From Dirofilaria immitis (lineage: Eukaryota > Nematoda > Chromadorea > Rhabditida > Onchocercidae): a stretch of DNA of 64,000 nucleotides. The stretch lies in the NCBI GenBank assembly GCA_024305405.1, contig JAKNDB010000105.1:186001-250000 (forward strand), written 5' to 3'. The position numbers were made by a program, and so were the translations under genes. Shown here piece after piece: positions 1 to 12,408 of the stretch. The notes under the pieces were generated by a model. It saw only the letters and a list, made by a program, of their open reading frames with translations, did no database searches and had not been told where the DNA came from. Each line of letters opens with the position of its first letter. Within the stretch, counting starts at the first letter, position 1.

Positions 1-79
1 TTTTCAAGTTTTGGAAGCTTGATAATTTGTTCTTGCATTTTGATGAACTGAAAATCAATTGGAAATTTGTACTTTCCAG

Positions 80-1849
80 AATGATAAATCACATAAATCA
101 CTGAAATTGTCGCGGTCGAAATCAAAAGCGAAAAGAGCGAAGAAATCATTAAAACGGCATAAATCAGTACCAATAACTAAATCTATGGATAGAATATCAT
201 CCGAAATGAAACGATCCAGCAGATTCCAAAGATTCCCAAAAGTTTTCATTTTTTTATAATCGATAAGGAATCAGATTCTTAAAAGTTTTGTCTATTGGAA
301 AAATTAATGTTATAAGTATATTTAAAAGTTGGCCAAATGCAAAGAAAAAAATAAAAATAAGATTAGTACTGATGACACCTGGAAATAAAGAAGCTATACT
401 ATATATATATTGAATGATAAGCTTTTTGCTCTTTTCTACAATCTAAATCAAATATCGTATAACAAAAGTTTATCATAGTTCCAAATCTGTGAGGTTCGCT
501 TGACATATTTTATATGCAAATTAATATCGGTTGATCGAGTAATTTTTCCTATCAATTGCATTTGTATTAATTTTTGAAGTTGATAGAGTAATTTCAATGA
601 CTGAAGATTGTGAGAATTCGATTATAATCATATTAATCTTGTGAGAAATTATTTAAAATCTGAATTACACTGACAATCAGTTTTGGAAATTTAAATTGTC
701 AATTCATTCAGTTAAAAATAAAGAATGAAAACTAATTTAATTAATCGAAAATAAACAAAGTAATGGTAACAGAATCTGAAAATTAGATAGCAAATATCAT
801 TTCAAATCGTTTATTGCAATTGAATTTCGATCATAAACCATTATGCTCTGTTATTTAGTCCACAATTAATTTCTAATTAATACATTTCTAGCAATCTGCC
901 AAGCATGATATTTCTTCATTTCAGCATGTCGATCGCTCGATTCTTCGTGATATAGATGGTACTTAATTATTTTATAAATGATTTTTATTTAAATGAATTT
1001 TGTCATCTGAAACGTTTCAAATAAAAAGTGTGCCAAAATAAAACAATTTTATTTATATCTAAAATATTATTATAGAAAAAATACAAGAAGCAATGAAGAT
1101 GGAACCAAAATCATTAAACTGGAATACTTCTGGTGGTGTGCAACGAGTATACCTGACGAATCCTAGCAATGAACGAAGAGCGATTAAGGTGGAGTGATTT
1201 CAAAGAAAATAAAAGATTGAGCTTATCACTATCACAACTGCTATATTATCGTTCGATTATATTTATTATCATTATCTTTATCCTATTATAATCTATTTTT
1301 AGCTTAGTCCTATCTCAAGACATCTTCAATATGTTCATATATCAAAGGAATTTTTTTATTTAGTGGTTAGAATTCTCAAAATTCTGCTCCCAAATTTCGA
1401 CATGTCAAATAATTCCTCGGTATTTCTCAATTTATTACATAGAAGGTTTTTCAGGTGAAATGCTCTGACAATCACGTATATCGTGTTAGTCATGTCTTTG
1501 GCATTGTTGAACCAGGCCAGATACTCACCATTGATGTTGTTCGTCATAATGGTGGTGCAAAGACTGATAAAATGATCTTCCTCTGGACTAAAGTAAGAAT
1601 TTTTGAAATTGAAATCGAAATTTCGTTTTGTTTTTGGATATTCAGAAGTTCCAGTATTTCTAGCTGCGGTATAATTTCTGCATAAAAATTTCGTAATTTC
1701 CACAATATTAAACTTTTAATTGCATTTTTTTTAGTACAATATTCTTTTAGGCTGAGAGAACAGACAAGAATGCTTCGATGCTATTCAACAAATTATCAGT
1801 TTATCCGGCACTTGTGCTACCTCTTACAGTTAATAATCCCACAGAATGA
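80..1849 (+). CDS. MSP-domain protein 1, 5' end outside window
   Basis: The C-terminal part is an MSP domain, the immunoglobulin-like fold of nematode sperm cytoskeletal proteins and related signalling or membrane proteins. The exons I can join in phase are 80-241, 925-958, 1076-1188, 1455-1592 and 1751-1849. Exon 80-241 is very Lys/Arg/Ser-rich (residues such as KSKAKRAKKSLKRHK) and is probably a basic linker. The MSP domain spans the last three exons and contains NTSGGVQRVYLTNPSNERRA, VEPGQ and the Asn-Gly-Gly-Ala loop before KTDKMIFLW. Every junction keeps frame and the stop is TGA at 1847. Position 80 follows a good acceptor (ACTTTCCAG), so at least one exon lies to the left. In the neighbouring paralogue that exon encodes a membrane anchor. 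An AATAAA at 1976-1981 could be the poly(A) signal. The donor after 241 (GTTTTC) is weak. The family call is secure; the exact role, sperm-specific or membrane signalling, is inference. Confidence 0.8.
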
Positions 1850-1975
1850 TACAATCAACTATCGATGAGGAATCAGTTCATTATGCATATTTCATGAATT
1901 TTATGATATTCATTTGATAAATTCGACAAGATTGCATTTAATCGTTTAGCATTATCAAGTATCACAATGAAATCA

Positions 1976-1981
1976 AATAAA
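1976..1981 (+). promoter_or_regulatory. poly(A) signal candidate, MSP gene 1
   Basis: AATAAA lies 127 nt after the TGA stop of the first MSP gene, in A-rich sequence. No closer canonical hexamer was noticed. This is an inference from position only. Confidence 0.35.
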
Positions 1982-2550
1982 AAGAATCGATGCAACATTT
2001 TCCATAACACTTCTTCATTATCTGTTTCAAATTGATAGCTCACGATTAGCAAACAGTTGTACTCTTAAGAGTATTACAAAGTTTTGAAAGACAAACTTTT
2101 TGTACTGCACTTATTTCAATATTAAATTAAGAAATTGAGTTTGGTAAATGATAATAATTAAAAATGAATGGGCTTTGAGTTATTGATTTTGGCTTTGTTA
2201 TAAATGTATCGTAACTAAGCGAATCGTCAGAATGATAATTGGATTAAGCTAATATTTCAAACACAAATAATCAGAAATGGAATATTAAATAAGAATAGTA
2301 TCAATTTCAAAGCGATACAAAAGCTGACTTTGAAGAAAATATAAAAATTCCCTATAATTATCTTCCTTAAATATTATGCAAAATTTCATGAATGTTTATA
2401 ATCGTTTGAGAAAACTAAAACATAAAATTAAAAACTTATATAGAATTGAATATAAAATTCCTAATCACTTGTAGAGTTATTTCTGCTGGTGCACAGTTAA
2501 TCATCTTTGTTCGTTTCGAAATTTGGACATAATAATTTATCAATTAAATA

Positions 2551-4548
2551 ATGGTAGCGCTTATCACCATGCAAATGCTATTTGGTTTTGTGGTGTTACC
2601 GCTGATTGTTATTTTGACAACCTTAATTTCCTGTGGACCACCACGACCGAAACATGAAGTAATCATAAGCAAATAACACCGTATTTATTAGCATACTGAA
2701 TATCAATCAACGAAACTACGAATCAGCATTTCCATTCATAAATGACATTAATTTCAGTCGGATGATTTAAGCGAGCGGATTGTTTTGTTTCTAAATTCGA
2801 TAAAGTGCGGTTTTTCTTTGGAGCATTTCTTAAATTTGAAATTTCAAAACTTTAGCTGACAATGACAAACAAGTCTCAGAGAAGGTCGAAGAAAACGACA
2901 TCTGAAAACAATAAATTAAGAAATAAAAAGAATCTAAAAAGTCATCGAAAACACAGAAAACACGCAGCACAAGATCAAGATCAGAAGGATCACTTTCTAA
3001 TTCACGCAAGCAGAGAAGTTCCCTCTAAAGGCAAATTTATTTCGTTATTTAAGTCGAAAGATATAATTTACATTCTACTGAAAATTGAAATTCGGCAATT
3101 TATTTCAGCAAAGTCGACATGTTGAACCATTAGCATCGAATGCTGAGGTAGGATAATTCATTATCGTTCAAATCAATTTTATCGCTTTATTATTATAGTG
3201 CGAAGACTTTTCTTGAAATATCTATAGATTAAGCTTATTAATAGTTTATATTAACGAAAAACATATTTTTCGAAAATTGCCAGCATTAATAAAATTGAAA
3301 TTGAAATTAAATTTTGATCATTAAGATTTCAATCTTATACTAACTCTTTTGAATGCAAATTTATGCCAGAAGACTTAAAAAATTAATTTAGTCTTTGTAA
3401 CAAATTACATATCAAAGTCAAATTATTGAAAGAACTTTCAATCCTTTCAATAGAATTACCGAACATGAATTAAATAATAGGCTGAAAGTTCAAGGCCAAA
3501 ATAATCTTGAAATAATAAATTTTATAAAATTTTCGTTGAATGAATTATTTTTAAGAAATCATCAAGAGCAAGCAAGAAGTCAAATGGTAATTTTTAAATC
3601 AATTCCAAACAAGGAACAACATTTTTGGCATTAACAAATTAAGGATGAATCACAAAGTGTTTCAGATGCCAGTTTTCAATTAACTACGGATGATTTAGCC
3701 AATGTTGATTCAGAGCCTCGGGAAATTCATTTATGCATCACAAAGCTTTCTGCAATTCTAAATTTCAAAGTAAGATGGAAATATGAAATTTATTATTAGA
3801 AATGAAGCAAGGAACTGTTTAGAAGAGCAGCGTGATCTAAAAATGGAACCTATAGAACTACGCTGGAATACAAATGGAGGTGTTCAAAAGGTATTCATCT
3901 CTAATCCAACCAACATACGCCGAGCACTTAAGGTCATTTTACATTATATTTACTTTCAATGTCATTCTTTTTTATTAAAATTATTTGACAAATTTAATGA
4001 ATAAATTCGTTCGTTTTCTGTTATTTTAATTTCCTCATTGTTACAGGTGAATTTGCTTGATTAACGTTTATTTTTACATCTTTCATATTATTATTTGATT
4101 TCATAGTTCATTTGATTTCAAATTAAATTACCATTAATATATTTTATTATTGGAACCAAAGAATTTTTGTAGTAAATTTCAGGTGAAATGTTCCGATAAT
4201 AATTTATATCGTGTAAACCCAGTATATTCTTTTATTGAACCTGGACAGGTATTGGCTATCGATATTTTTCGTCAAAATGGTGGTGCCAAGGTGGATAAAA
4301 TGGTTTTTGTCGCTGCTATGGCATGTCTTTTGAATTATCAGATGACCAGCTATCTGTACACTTTTGTCTCACTTATTGCTTTTTCCTAAATTACCTGTTA
4401 TAAACTTTTTTCAGCCTTTTGACTTTGTTCATTTGATTATATGTTTCAGGCAAAAAACGATGAGCAGAATCCACGTGCGGTATTTCAGGATGACTTACCG
4501 AAACCAATGATGGTCTTACCATTAATTGCGACCTCCATTAACGCATAA
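2551..4548 (+). CDS. MSP-domain protein 2 with N-terminal membrane anchor
   Basis: Tandem paralogue of the gene just upstream. Exon 2551-2658 begins with ATG and encodes a hydrophobic stretch of about 25 residues (LFGFVVLPLIVILTTLISC) followed by PPRPKHE, so the protein probably starts with a signal anchor. Exon 2856-3017 is Lys/Arg-rich and is 162 nt long, the same as the matching exon of the first copy. Exons 3109-3147, 3555-3585 and 3666-3769 are Ser/Asp-rich linkers. The MSP domain is in exons about 3800-3932, 4183-4320 and 4450-4548, with NTNGGVQKVFISNPTNIRRA, IEPGQ and QNGGAKVDKMVF. The last intron appears to start with GC. The 3769/3800 junction would give a 30-nt intron and is out of phase, so that part is unresolved; missing bases in A runs could explain it. 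The stop is TAA at 4546-4548. Confidence 0.75.
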
Positions 4549-5810
4549 ACTATTATTTTTAAAATCATATTCCTTAACAACTGCTATCAAAAGCTTTCAA
4601 AATTTCTTTTGCCATTCATCATTACTTTATCAGAATAGAGAGCTCTGCGGAATGAATAAATTAAAATTTTTAATTTTCCTCGTTGCTAATTTAATTAACC
4701 AAGCAATAATGTTTGACATGACTCTGTGAATGAAATATCTCTTCTCGTCACTTTCTACTTATATTATGATCTTTTATAAGATATCTTCTGGCTCACTTAG
4801 CCAGCGTAATTTTTACTGGCTACTCATTACTGCCAGCTCATTTGCATTCGGCTTATTTGCATTTTCAATTCCTTGTGTTCACCTATTAAAAAAAAAGGAA
4901 TTCAGTAAAAGTGGAGATGAATGATTACGATCAGAAACCTCAAATCATCTGAAAGGTGATATGATCCTATTGCTCTGAATTTATTATTATCCAGTCACAC
5001 ATAAAGCACGATAAAGAATTTCACATTCTCACACAAAGATGAAAGTTTTAAGCCATCTAGCCTTTTTAATCAATCTAAACAATGAATCGAAGAATTTTAT
5101 GAGAAATATATTTATTGATATCTTCTAAAGACGCATCTATTTTTTTATTTTTAACTTAAGCGTCGAAAAAATTTTATTTGAGACAAATAGTTTTACTTGC
5201 TTCATTAAATCATTTGCTTGATACTTACGAGAACTTGACACTCCATCGTCCAGTCAACTCTATGAAGACCTATAAAATATTTCAAGAAACTTTTCATCTC
5301 TTATGAAATAATTATTATTCATTTTTGTGAATTTTATCCCGGATATGATTTTGTTTTAGCAACATACAATTTTAATTTTCTAATAATTTATAATTTTTTA
5401 ACGAAATATATGTAAATTCCACATTTGTTTTATTCATTTTATTTCCTCTATGAATACTTCACTTAGCTTCTTACTCTTTTCAAAATTTTCTTAATCATAA
5501 AATGATTTATTGAACGATAATTTATAAATCTTTTCGTCTTCCTCGAATCATAAATGTCTTTATCGAAAATATTGAATGATCATTTTTTTGTCTCCAGAAG
5601 TCCTATGCAGGTATGCTAACAAATAGGGATGAAATAAAATTTATTTACCTATGCAAATTTGATTAAAATCTTTGAAATTTTATCAGAAATGGTGTAAAAT
5701 TATGAGATTAATTGCTTATAAATAATAAAAAATTAAATGAAAATTTCATTGCCTTTATTCATTTTACATTGTTCGGTTGCATATTTAATAATCGATTGCG
5801 ATCTCGTTCC
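4549..5810. other. intergenic, MSP gene 2 to Argonaute
   Basis: A/T-rich sequence with no exon I can support. A 64-codon open frame at 4730-4924 has one hydrophobic stretch but no homology that I recognise and no conserved splice context. ATG at 5811 (ATGGGGAGCT, donor GTGATA) could be the first coding exon of the following Argonaute, because joining it gives the correct phase, but this is weak. Confidence 0.4.
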
Positions 5811-6009
5811 ATGGGGAGCTGTGATAAGGATGCGGAGATTCTGGTTCGAATAATGCATTGATTTGTCACTTCAGTTTTTTATCCCAAGAATTTTGCAAAT
5901 GCTGGAGAGAATTATTAGATTTCGATCAAAAAGATTCTTTGATATCTTACAATCAAATATTATCTCTTGTTTTTTTAAGGAAATTTTAGAAATATAAAAA
6001 ATATTTCAG

Positions 6010-9000
6010 GGATTCATTCACCTGAGCATCTATCCGGTTCACAGCGTAAAAGCTCGCCGTCATCAGGATCTCGATGTGGCTCAGGTCTTACTGGTTCACC
6101 ACGCGACCTTTCTCCCCATTGCTTCAGGTTCCAATATATTCTAGAATCTGATCAATTTCTCAACAGAAACAAATAAATTAATTGATTGCCTTAGAAAACA
6201 CTTTCAATTTTACTTAATTGCAAGGAATTAGCATGTATGAACCTTCGTGAGATGGCTTCTCGACCGGATATCGGTCGTACTGGCCGTCAGATTGCAGTTC
6301 GTTCGAATTTCTTCGAAGTCGGAATTGTTAACAATAATATGATGGTTACTCAGTATCATGTAGAAGTTCATCATCCGGGATCCAGAAAACTTGACAGGTT
6401 TATCGCTGTTTGAAGAATTTTGGAATAAATATTGCAAATCTCATTTTTTCACTCCGATAGTTTTGGTGACCGAATTGATTGAAGCAACTGTCACACATAT
6501 TCATAATGAATGCAATGCTTCATTTTTCAATCATAATTTTAATGAAATATGCAAATGTTGCATGCAGCTGATGGTAGAATGGAATAAATTTGCATAAATG
6601 GTGAATCATTTTATTTCATCATGTTTGAAATCTTCTTTTCTCAAGAATTATTTTGTTTCTTATTTTTGATTAGAGAAGAGAATCGTGCGGTGTTTTGGAA
6701 AGTAGTAGTGGATCATCGCCAGTATTTCCCAAATAAATTCGCCGTTGCTTATGACGGGGCCCACCAATTGTATACTCCGACGCGCATTGAATTTCCAGAA
6801 GGACGTCCATCCGTGAGTCAATTTTTTTATGGCTAAATTTAAAGCTGAATCAAACCAGTGACATAAGATATTCTGCAGATTCGCCTGGAAAGTGATGTAT
6901 CATTGGCGAAGGATTCGCGGAACGCACGCGTTGTGCAGTCTCATTCCAATGTGTAGGTCCAGTACTTATTGAAATGCGACGCACAAGGACAAACAATTTA
7001 GACGAGAGGATTCTAACTCCAATTCAAATTATTGATATTGTCTTTCGCCAATCACTTACTTGCCCATATGTCGAGTTCGACTAATTTTTTTAAAAATACT
7101 TATTGAAATTTAGTTTAAAGATATCTTTTAAGTTGCTATCTTAAGCGCAACTTAGACAAAAGCTACTTTTAACCTTTCTTCTATTTTAAATTTAAACAAA
7201 GTAATCTAATAAGCTAACGATCAATAAAGTAGCTAATAATATCAATATTACTAGATGTATCACGTCAGATTATTTATATCAAACCTGCAAATATATCTGA
7301 AATTATCAAGATTCGTGTATCAAAGATTTTATGGTAAAAAAAAACATTTTAAACTTTTAAATTCAATTTTCGTTTTTAAAATCCTTATTTTTTTAGAAAT
7401 TCTGCAAATTTTTTGTTTATAAATCATCAAGTTATCGCTTACCTATAAATGGTGCGGCGGCATTGGATTTAGAGGGCGGCAAAGAGATGTGGACAGGATT
7501 TTCTCTTCCGCTCATGTAACATCTGGATGGAAACCACTTCTTAACATCGATGGTCAGCAAGTTTTTATAGCGTAAACCATTTAAATATGTCCATCAAAAT
7601 TGCGAATTTCAATGCATATTTAAAAATCATTCCATTATTCCATTATTCATAAGCAAAATGCAGCATGGCAAATCAGAAAACTGGAAACAGTATTGGGAAG
7701 CCGGAATAGCAGACATTAATTGTCATTCTGGATTTGCATCATTAATTGCCATTAAAGAGACAAAAATTATTTTTATAGTGACGCATACGGCATTTTATAA
7801 AGCGCACATCTCTATGGTTCAATTTATGTGTGAAGTGTTAAACGAAAAGTCGAGCCATTATTGTCGATCGAGTTCTAAAGAAGATTACCGCGGTACTTTA
7901 TCAAACAAAACACGTAACGCACGTGATTTGTCACATTCCGGTGGGTATAGCAATTTGTCTTCTTATTCGCGTCATATTAACAATCGACGTCGCGATTACA
8001 GTTATCATGATTACGTCGGAGGAGCACTTTCTGTATGTATTTTTTTTTTTGTGACATAAATTCTTATCAGCTCATGTAACTGTATATTGTTGCATGTAAA
8101 TTTATTTAGAAAAAATTATATGCTTTGAACTTTAAGATTGCATTTTTGGTATAATTAATGAATAGAGCTTATGTTGCGCATTCTAATAGAATCCAAAAAT
8201 CGAAAACAGAATTACTTTAATTGCAATTTTTCTTCTTAATAATATCCTTGTGTTTATTCTAAATGTTCTTGAATTTTTGAAAATTTCCAGCCCGAAAAGT
8301 TGCACAAAGATTTTTCTTTGAGCAGCCATGAGTTAAAAATCTTTGGCGATGTTGTAAAAGGAATTAAAGTACGCATTTCGCATCGTGCTGGTATTATCCG
8401 CGTTTATCGTATCAATAGCCTTCAACTTCCAGCTGATCAACTTTGGTGTGATATTTCATAAATTATTATTATGGAATCTCTCTTTGGCATTCTTCTTTCG
8501 TAAAATGAAAAGTAATATGCTTATAGGTTAATATGAGTGTGACGATTTTGTATATTCATGAGCTTGTATTTAGACTAGAATTTTATTAAAAAATGAAAAA
8601 TTCACATTTAAAGTAAAGCAGATGCTTCTCAATAATTGACCTGAAATATATTTTAGGTTTCAAGGCAAAGATGAGGACGGTAACGAACGACGTATGACAG
8701 TAGCCGATTATTTCAGTGAACGTTATAGTAAGCTAAAATATCCTAAATTGCCATGTGTTCACGTAGGTCCAATAACACGTAACATCTATTTCCCTCTGGA
8801 AGTTTGCATGCTTGACACTCCACAGAAATACAATAAGAAATTGAATGACAAACAGACATCAACTATCATCCGAGTATGATGTTTTTCAAAAAAAATTTTT
8901 TTGATTTCAATTCTTTCAAATTCTTTTCAACTATCCAATTTCCAAATTATATATTACAAAAGTAGGAAATAAGATGGCATTCGATGTTGCTTCGATATTT

Positions 9001-12000
9001 ATGCAATCAATTTTATGGCTATAAGAATACTAATTATACCTATATTTTGATAGTCTTATTTTACTTTAAATATCATAGTAAAAACTAAAGCACTGAGAAG
9101 TTCCTTTCTGAAAGTGATCTAGGCAGCTGCTGTTGATGCGATTTCACGCGAACAGCGTATTACATCGCTGTGTGAGCAAGCTGGCTTCCAGTGTGATCCA
9201 TTCTTACGTGAATTCGGCCTACAAATTAATTCAAAAATGTATGAGACGATTGCACGCGTATTGACACCACCTCGTATCCTTTTTGGAGAAAATAATCGCA
9301 GAACGGTTTGATGTTAATATTATAATCAATTACCTATAAATAACTGCTTCTTTAAATATTATTTATACTTATACTTGAATGAACTCTTAAAAGGTCATTT
9401 CAAGCGCCTACTGCAGGATCCGATTGTCATCCCAAAAGATGGAGCTTGGTCAATGGATAATCAGCGACTCTATTTGCCGGCTAGCTGTCATAGCTATTCC
9501 ATGATAGCAATAGTTAGTCCACGTGAACAGGATCATCTTCAGTTAGTTTCTTTGTTTTAATTATCTCCTTATGACTACTCCATGCTTATCACAGCGATGA
9601 AATAATGTAAGAAAATATTATCTGTGCATTATTTATAAATTTCTTTTTACGGTATCTCTTCTATGACAAAAATTTCAATTTAGAGCCTTTTGCCAAGCGC
9701 TTACCCAAAAGGCTAATCAAGTAGGAATGGAATTTCCAAGTTGGCCTGACCTAGTAAAATATGGTCGCACCAAAGAAGATATTGTCATCTTGTTCAATGA
9801 AATTGCCACCGAATATAAGCAAACTGGAACTTCATGTGATGTTGTCATCGTCGTACTGCCAACCAAAAATGCCGATCTCTACAGTTGGTCATATAGTTAT
9901 TTTATGCTTACATTTTCTTACTTTACATGAAATTTTGGTTTTGTTCGATTTTTGATATCTTTCGGACATTTTATTTTCTCATTTTTATTCTCAATTTCAT
10001 ATCATACATTTCGAAATGTACGAAAATAAGTTTTCTCACTTTATTATAATTAGGTTTTGAATGGATAAATTACATTGAAAATAAATTGTGTATCCAGAAT
10101 AATACAGCAAGAAAATCAAGTGATCTCAAGCCAATTTAAATTGATAATTTACTAATATCATTTTAAGGCTGAATAATCCTAAGTTTGCTTCTAAATATGA
10201 TAATTATTTGAAATATAATAGAATCATATCGTGAAATTGAAATTTTTAGTGACGGTGAAGGAATGCAGCGATATGATACATGGAATCATGTCGCAATGCA
10301 TTCTTATGAAAAATGTCATGCGTCCATCGCCTGCTACTTGCTGTAATCTAATTTTGAAAATCAACATGAAACTGGGTGGCATTAATTCACGTGTCGTTGC
10401 TGATTCGATTACTCAGAAATATCTCATCGATGTCCCTACTATCATCATCGGAATCGATGTCACACATCCGACACAGCATGAGGAACGACAGAATATTCCA
10501 TCCGTTGCGGCGGTATATTTAAATTCTGCATTTTTAATATGATTTTTTGATTTAAAATTTGTTCACAATTGATTTAGCAGTTATAAAATATGCAGTCTCA
10601 TAAAGACCATTAAATTAGTTAACAAATTCGTATATAGATTGTGGCTAATCTTGATCTATATCCACAATCATATGGTGCGAATATCAAAATCCAGCGTAAA
10701 TGTCGCGAATCGGTTGTTTATCTTCTGGATGCTGTCCGTGAACGCCTTGTCAGTTTCTACAAAACAACACATCAAAAGCCAATTCGCATAATCGTTTATC
10801 GCGATGGTGTTTCTGAAGGACAATTCAGTGAGGTAATAATAACACTTATTGTATAATATCATTAATGTTTTTTAAACAAATAAAAAAACATGCCTCTGTT
10901 TTGTTTCAAAACATATATGATAAGAGTTTCATGATTCGGAAAAGTTAACGGAAAGGCTTTTAAAGTACAATGTTCCTCTACTTTTACTAGGCGGAAGTTG
11001 TAGGTTTTACGTGAAGAAATGCAAGGTATTCGTACGGCGTGCCTGATGTTGTCACCAGACTATCGACCACCAATTACATATATTGTTGTACAGAAGCGTC
11101 ATCATGCACGGATATTTTGCAAGTACATACGTGATGCAGTTGGTAAAGCAAAAAATATTCCACCGGGTACAGTAATCGATACAGGAATTGTTTCGCCAGA
11201 AAGTTTCGACTTCTATCTATGTTCACATTTCGGCATCCAGGTAATATACGAAGCTCTGTTTTCGTTCCATTTAATTTCTTTCAACTATTAATTCGTGTAT
11301 TTCGTTAAAATTAAAAAAAGTTGATCAAAAGATGAACATGGATTAGTCAGAATTGAAAAAATTTTCAGACAGCTGTGATACCATAGAAATGTTGATATGA
11401 TATGACATTCAACGAAAAGTACTACTTGTTATATACGATTGCAGTTCTTCTACACTATCCAGAATCCTTTAGAGCAGATATACAGATGTATTTCAACAAA
11501 TATCTGTCAAATAATCATAAAACTTCCAGGGTACTTCTAGACCAGCACGCTACCATGTTCTTTGGGATGATTCGAAATTTACGTCAGATGAGCTTCAGGC
11601 AATAACATTTAATATGTGCCACACGTACGGACGTTGCTCCCGTTCAGTTTCCATTCCTGCACCTGTTTATTATGCCGATCTTGTAGCTACACGTGCACGG
11701 TGCCATCTTAAGCGAAAAATGTATTTTTATGTGTAATATTAATAAGAATGATAACATATGAAAAGAGAAAACCACTTGGATTTTTGGATTTCTAGGTTTA
11801 GTAATTCAAATCATTCATTGCTAATTTTAGCCACTAAGTTTTATTAGAAATCAATATTTATTTCCAGGGGTATCTACGAATCAGATGTAATATCAGATGC
11901 AGCTTCATTTATTTCGTCATCATTGTCATCATTGATTTCAACAGGATACATCACGAACTTAAGAAATATCATCGATGATGATATTTCAGATGGAGAAAGT

Positions 12001-12269
12001 ACAAAAGTAGATTTTCCAGCATATTAAAATGTTTAAGAATTCAATGAGTTAAATTTCACAGTTAAAATTTAAATGTAATTAAGAATTAGAACTGTTCACT
12101 GTTTTGGATAGCAAAAATATAAACATGCTCTGGCAAAGTAGAAATTGATCATTTCCTATTCTCCCTTCAGAACGGTCGCGCACGATCAATAATGAATAAT
12201 AGCGATGCCGCCCTGCAGGAATACGTCACAGTTTCGGAGAAATTTAAGGGACGCATGTATTTCGTTTAA
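6010..12269 (+). CDS. AGO-clade Argonaute, ALG-3/4-like
   Basis: Small-RNA-guided Argonaute of about 1000 residues. Exons: 6010-~6127, ~6235-6397, 6674-6812, 6879-7069, 7397-7552, 7779-8032, 8291-8445, 8657-8873, 9123-9305, 9417-9541, 9684-9883, 10250-10512, 10638-10832, 11004-11240, 11530-11720, 11868-12006 and 12171-12269. A Ser/Gly-rich leader is followed by the N domain (YDGAHQLYT), linker L1 (GGKEMWTGF), PAZ (LPCVHVGP, ending KQTSTIIR), MID and PIWI. The PIWI catalytic residues visible are D in GIDVTHP, E in [11 protein letters not shown] in [10 protein letters not shown], and D (not H) in [12 protein letters not shown]. The C-terminus [12 protein letters not shown] is typical of the family. 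Exons 6879-7069 and 7397-7552 each need one extra base (near 6931 and in the T run 7499-7502) to stay in frame. The true 5' start is uncertain. The ALG-3/4 assignment rests on the N domain and the neighbouring sperm genes and is less certain than the family. Confidence 0.9.
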
Positions 12270-12402
12270 GAATATGCCTAGCTCGTCATCCATAAATCAT
12301 CATTATTTTTAATTAAATTATTGTTAAAAACATATTACTGTTAGCAGTTAATTAATTACTGAATTGCAGATTCGTAAAGAAAAATTTGGAAAGGCCATCT
12401 GA

Positions 12403-12408
12403 AATAAA
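12403..12408 (+). promoter_or_regulatory. poly(A) signal candidate, Argonaute
   Basis: AATAAA about 134 nt downstream of the Argonaute stop codon. It is canonical in sequence; the assignment rests on position only. Confidence 0.35.

Noticed and set aside
1356..1703. 115-codon minus-strand open frame
   Set aside because: It is antisense to the MSP-domain exon of the first gene, which has consistent splice phases and domain motifs.
4730..4924. Hydrophobic 64-codon frame after MSP gene 2
   Set aside because: No splice context, no homology recognised, and of chance length.
6010..12269. Argonaute as a pseudogene because of two frame breaks
   Set aside because: Seventeen exons keep splice sites, phases and catalytic residues, and the same single-base losses occur in unrelated housekeeping genes here.
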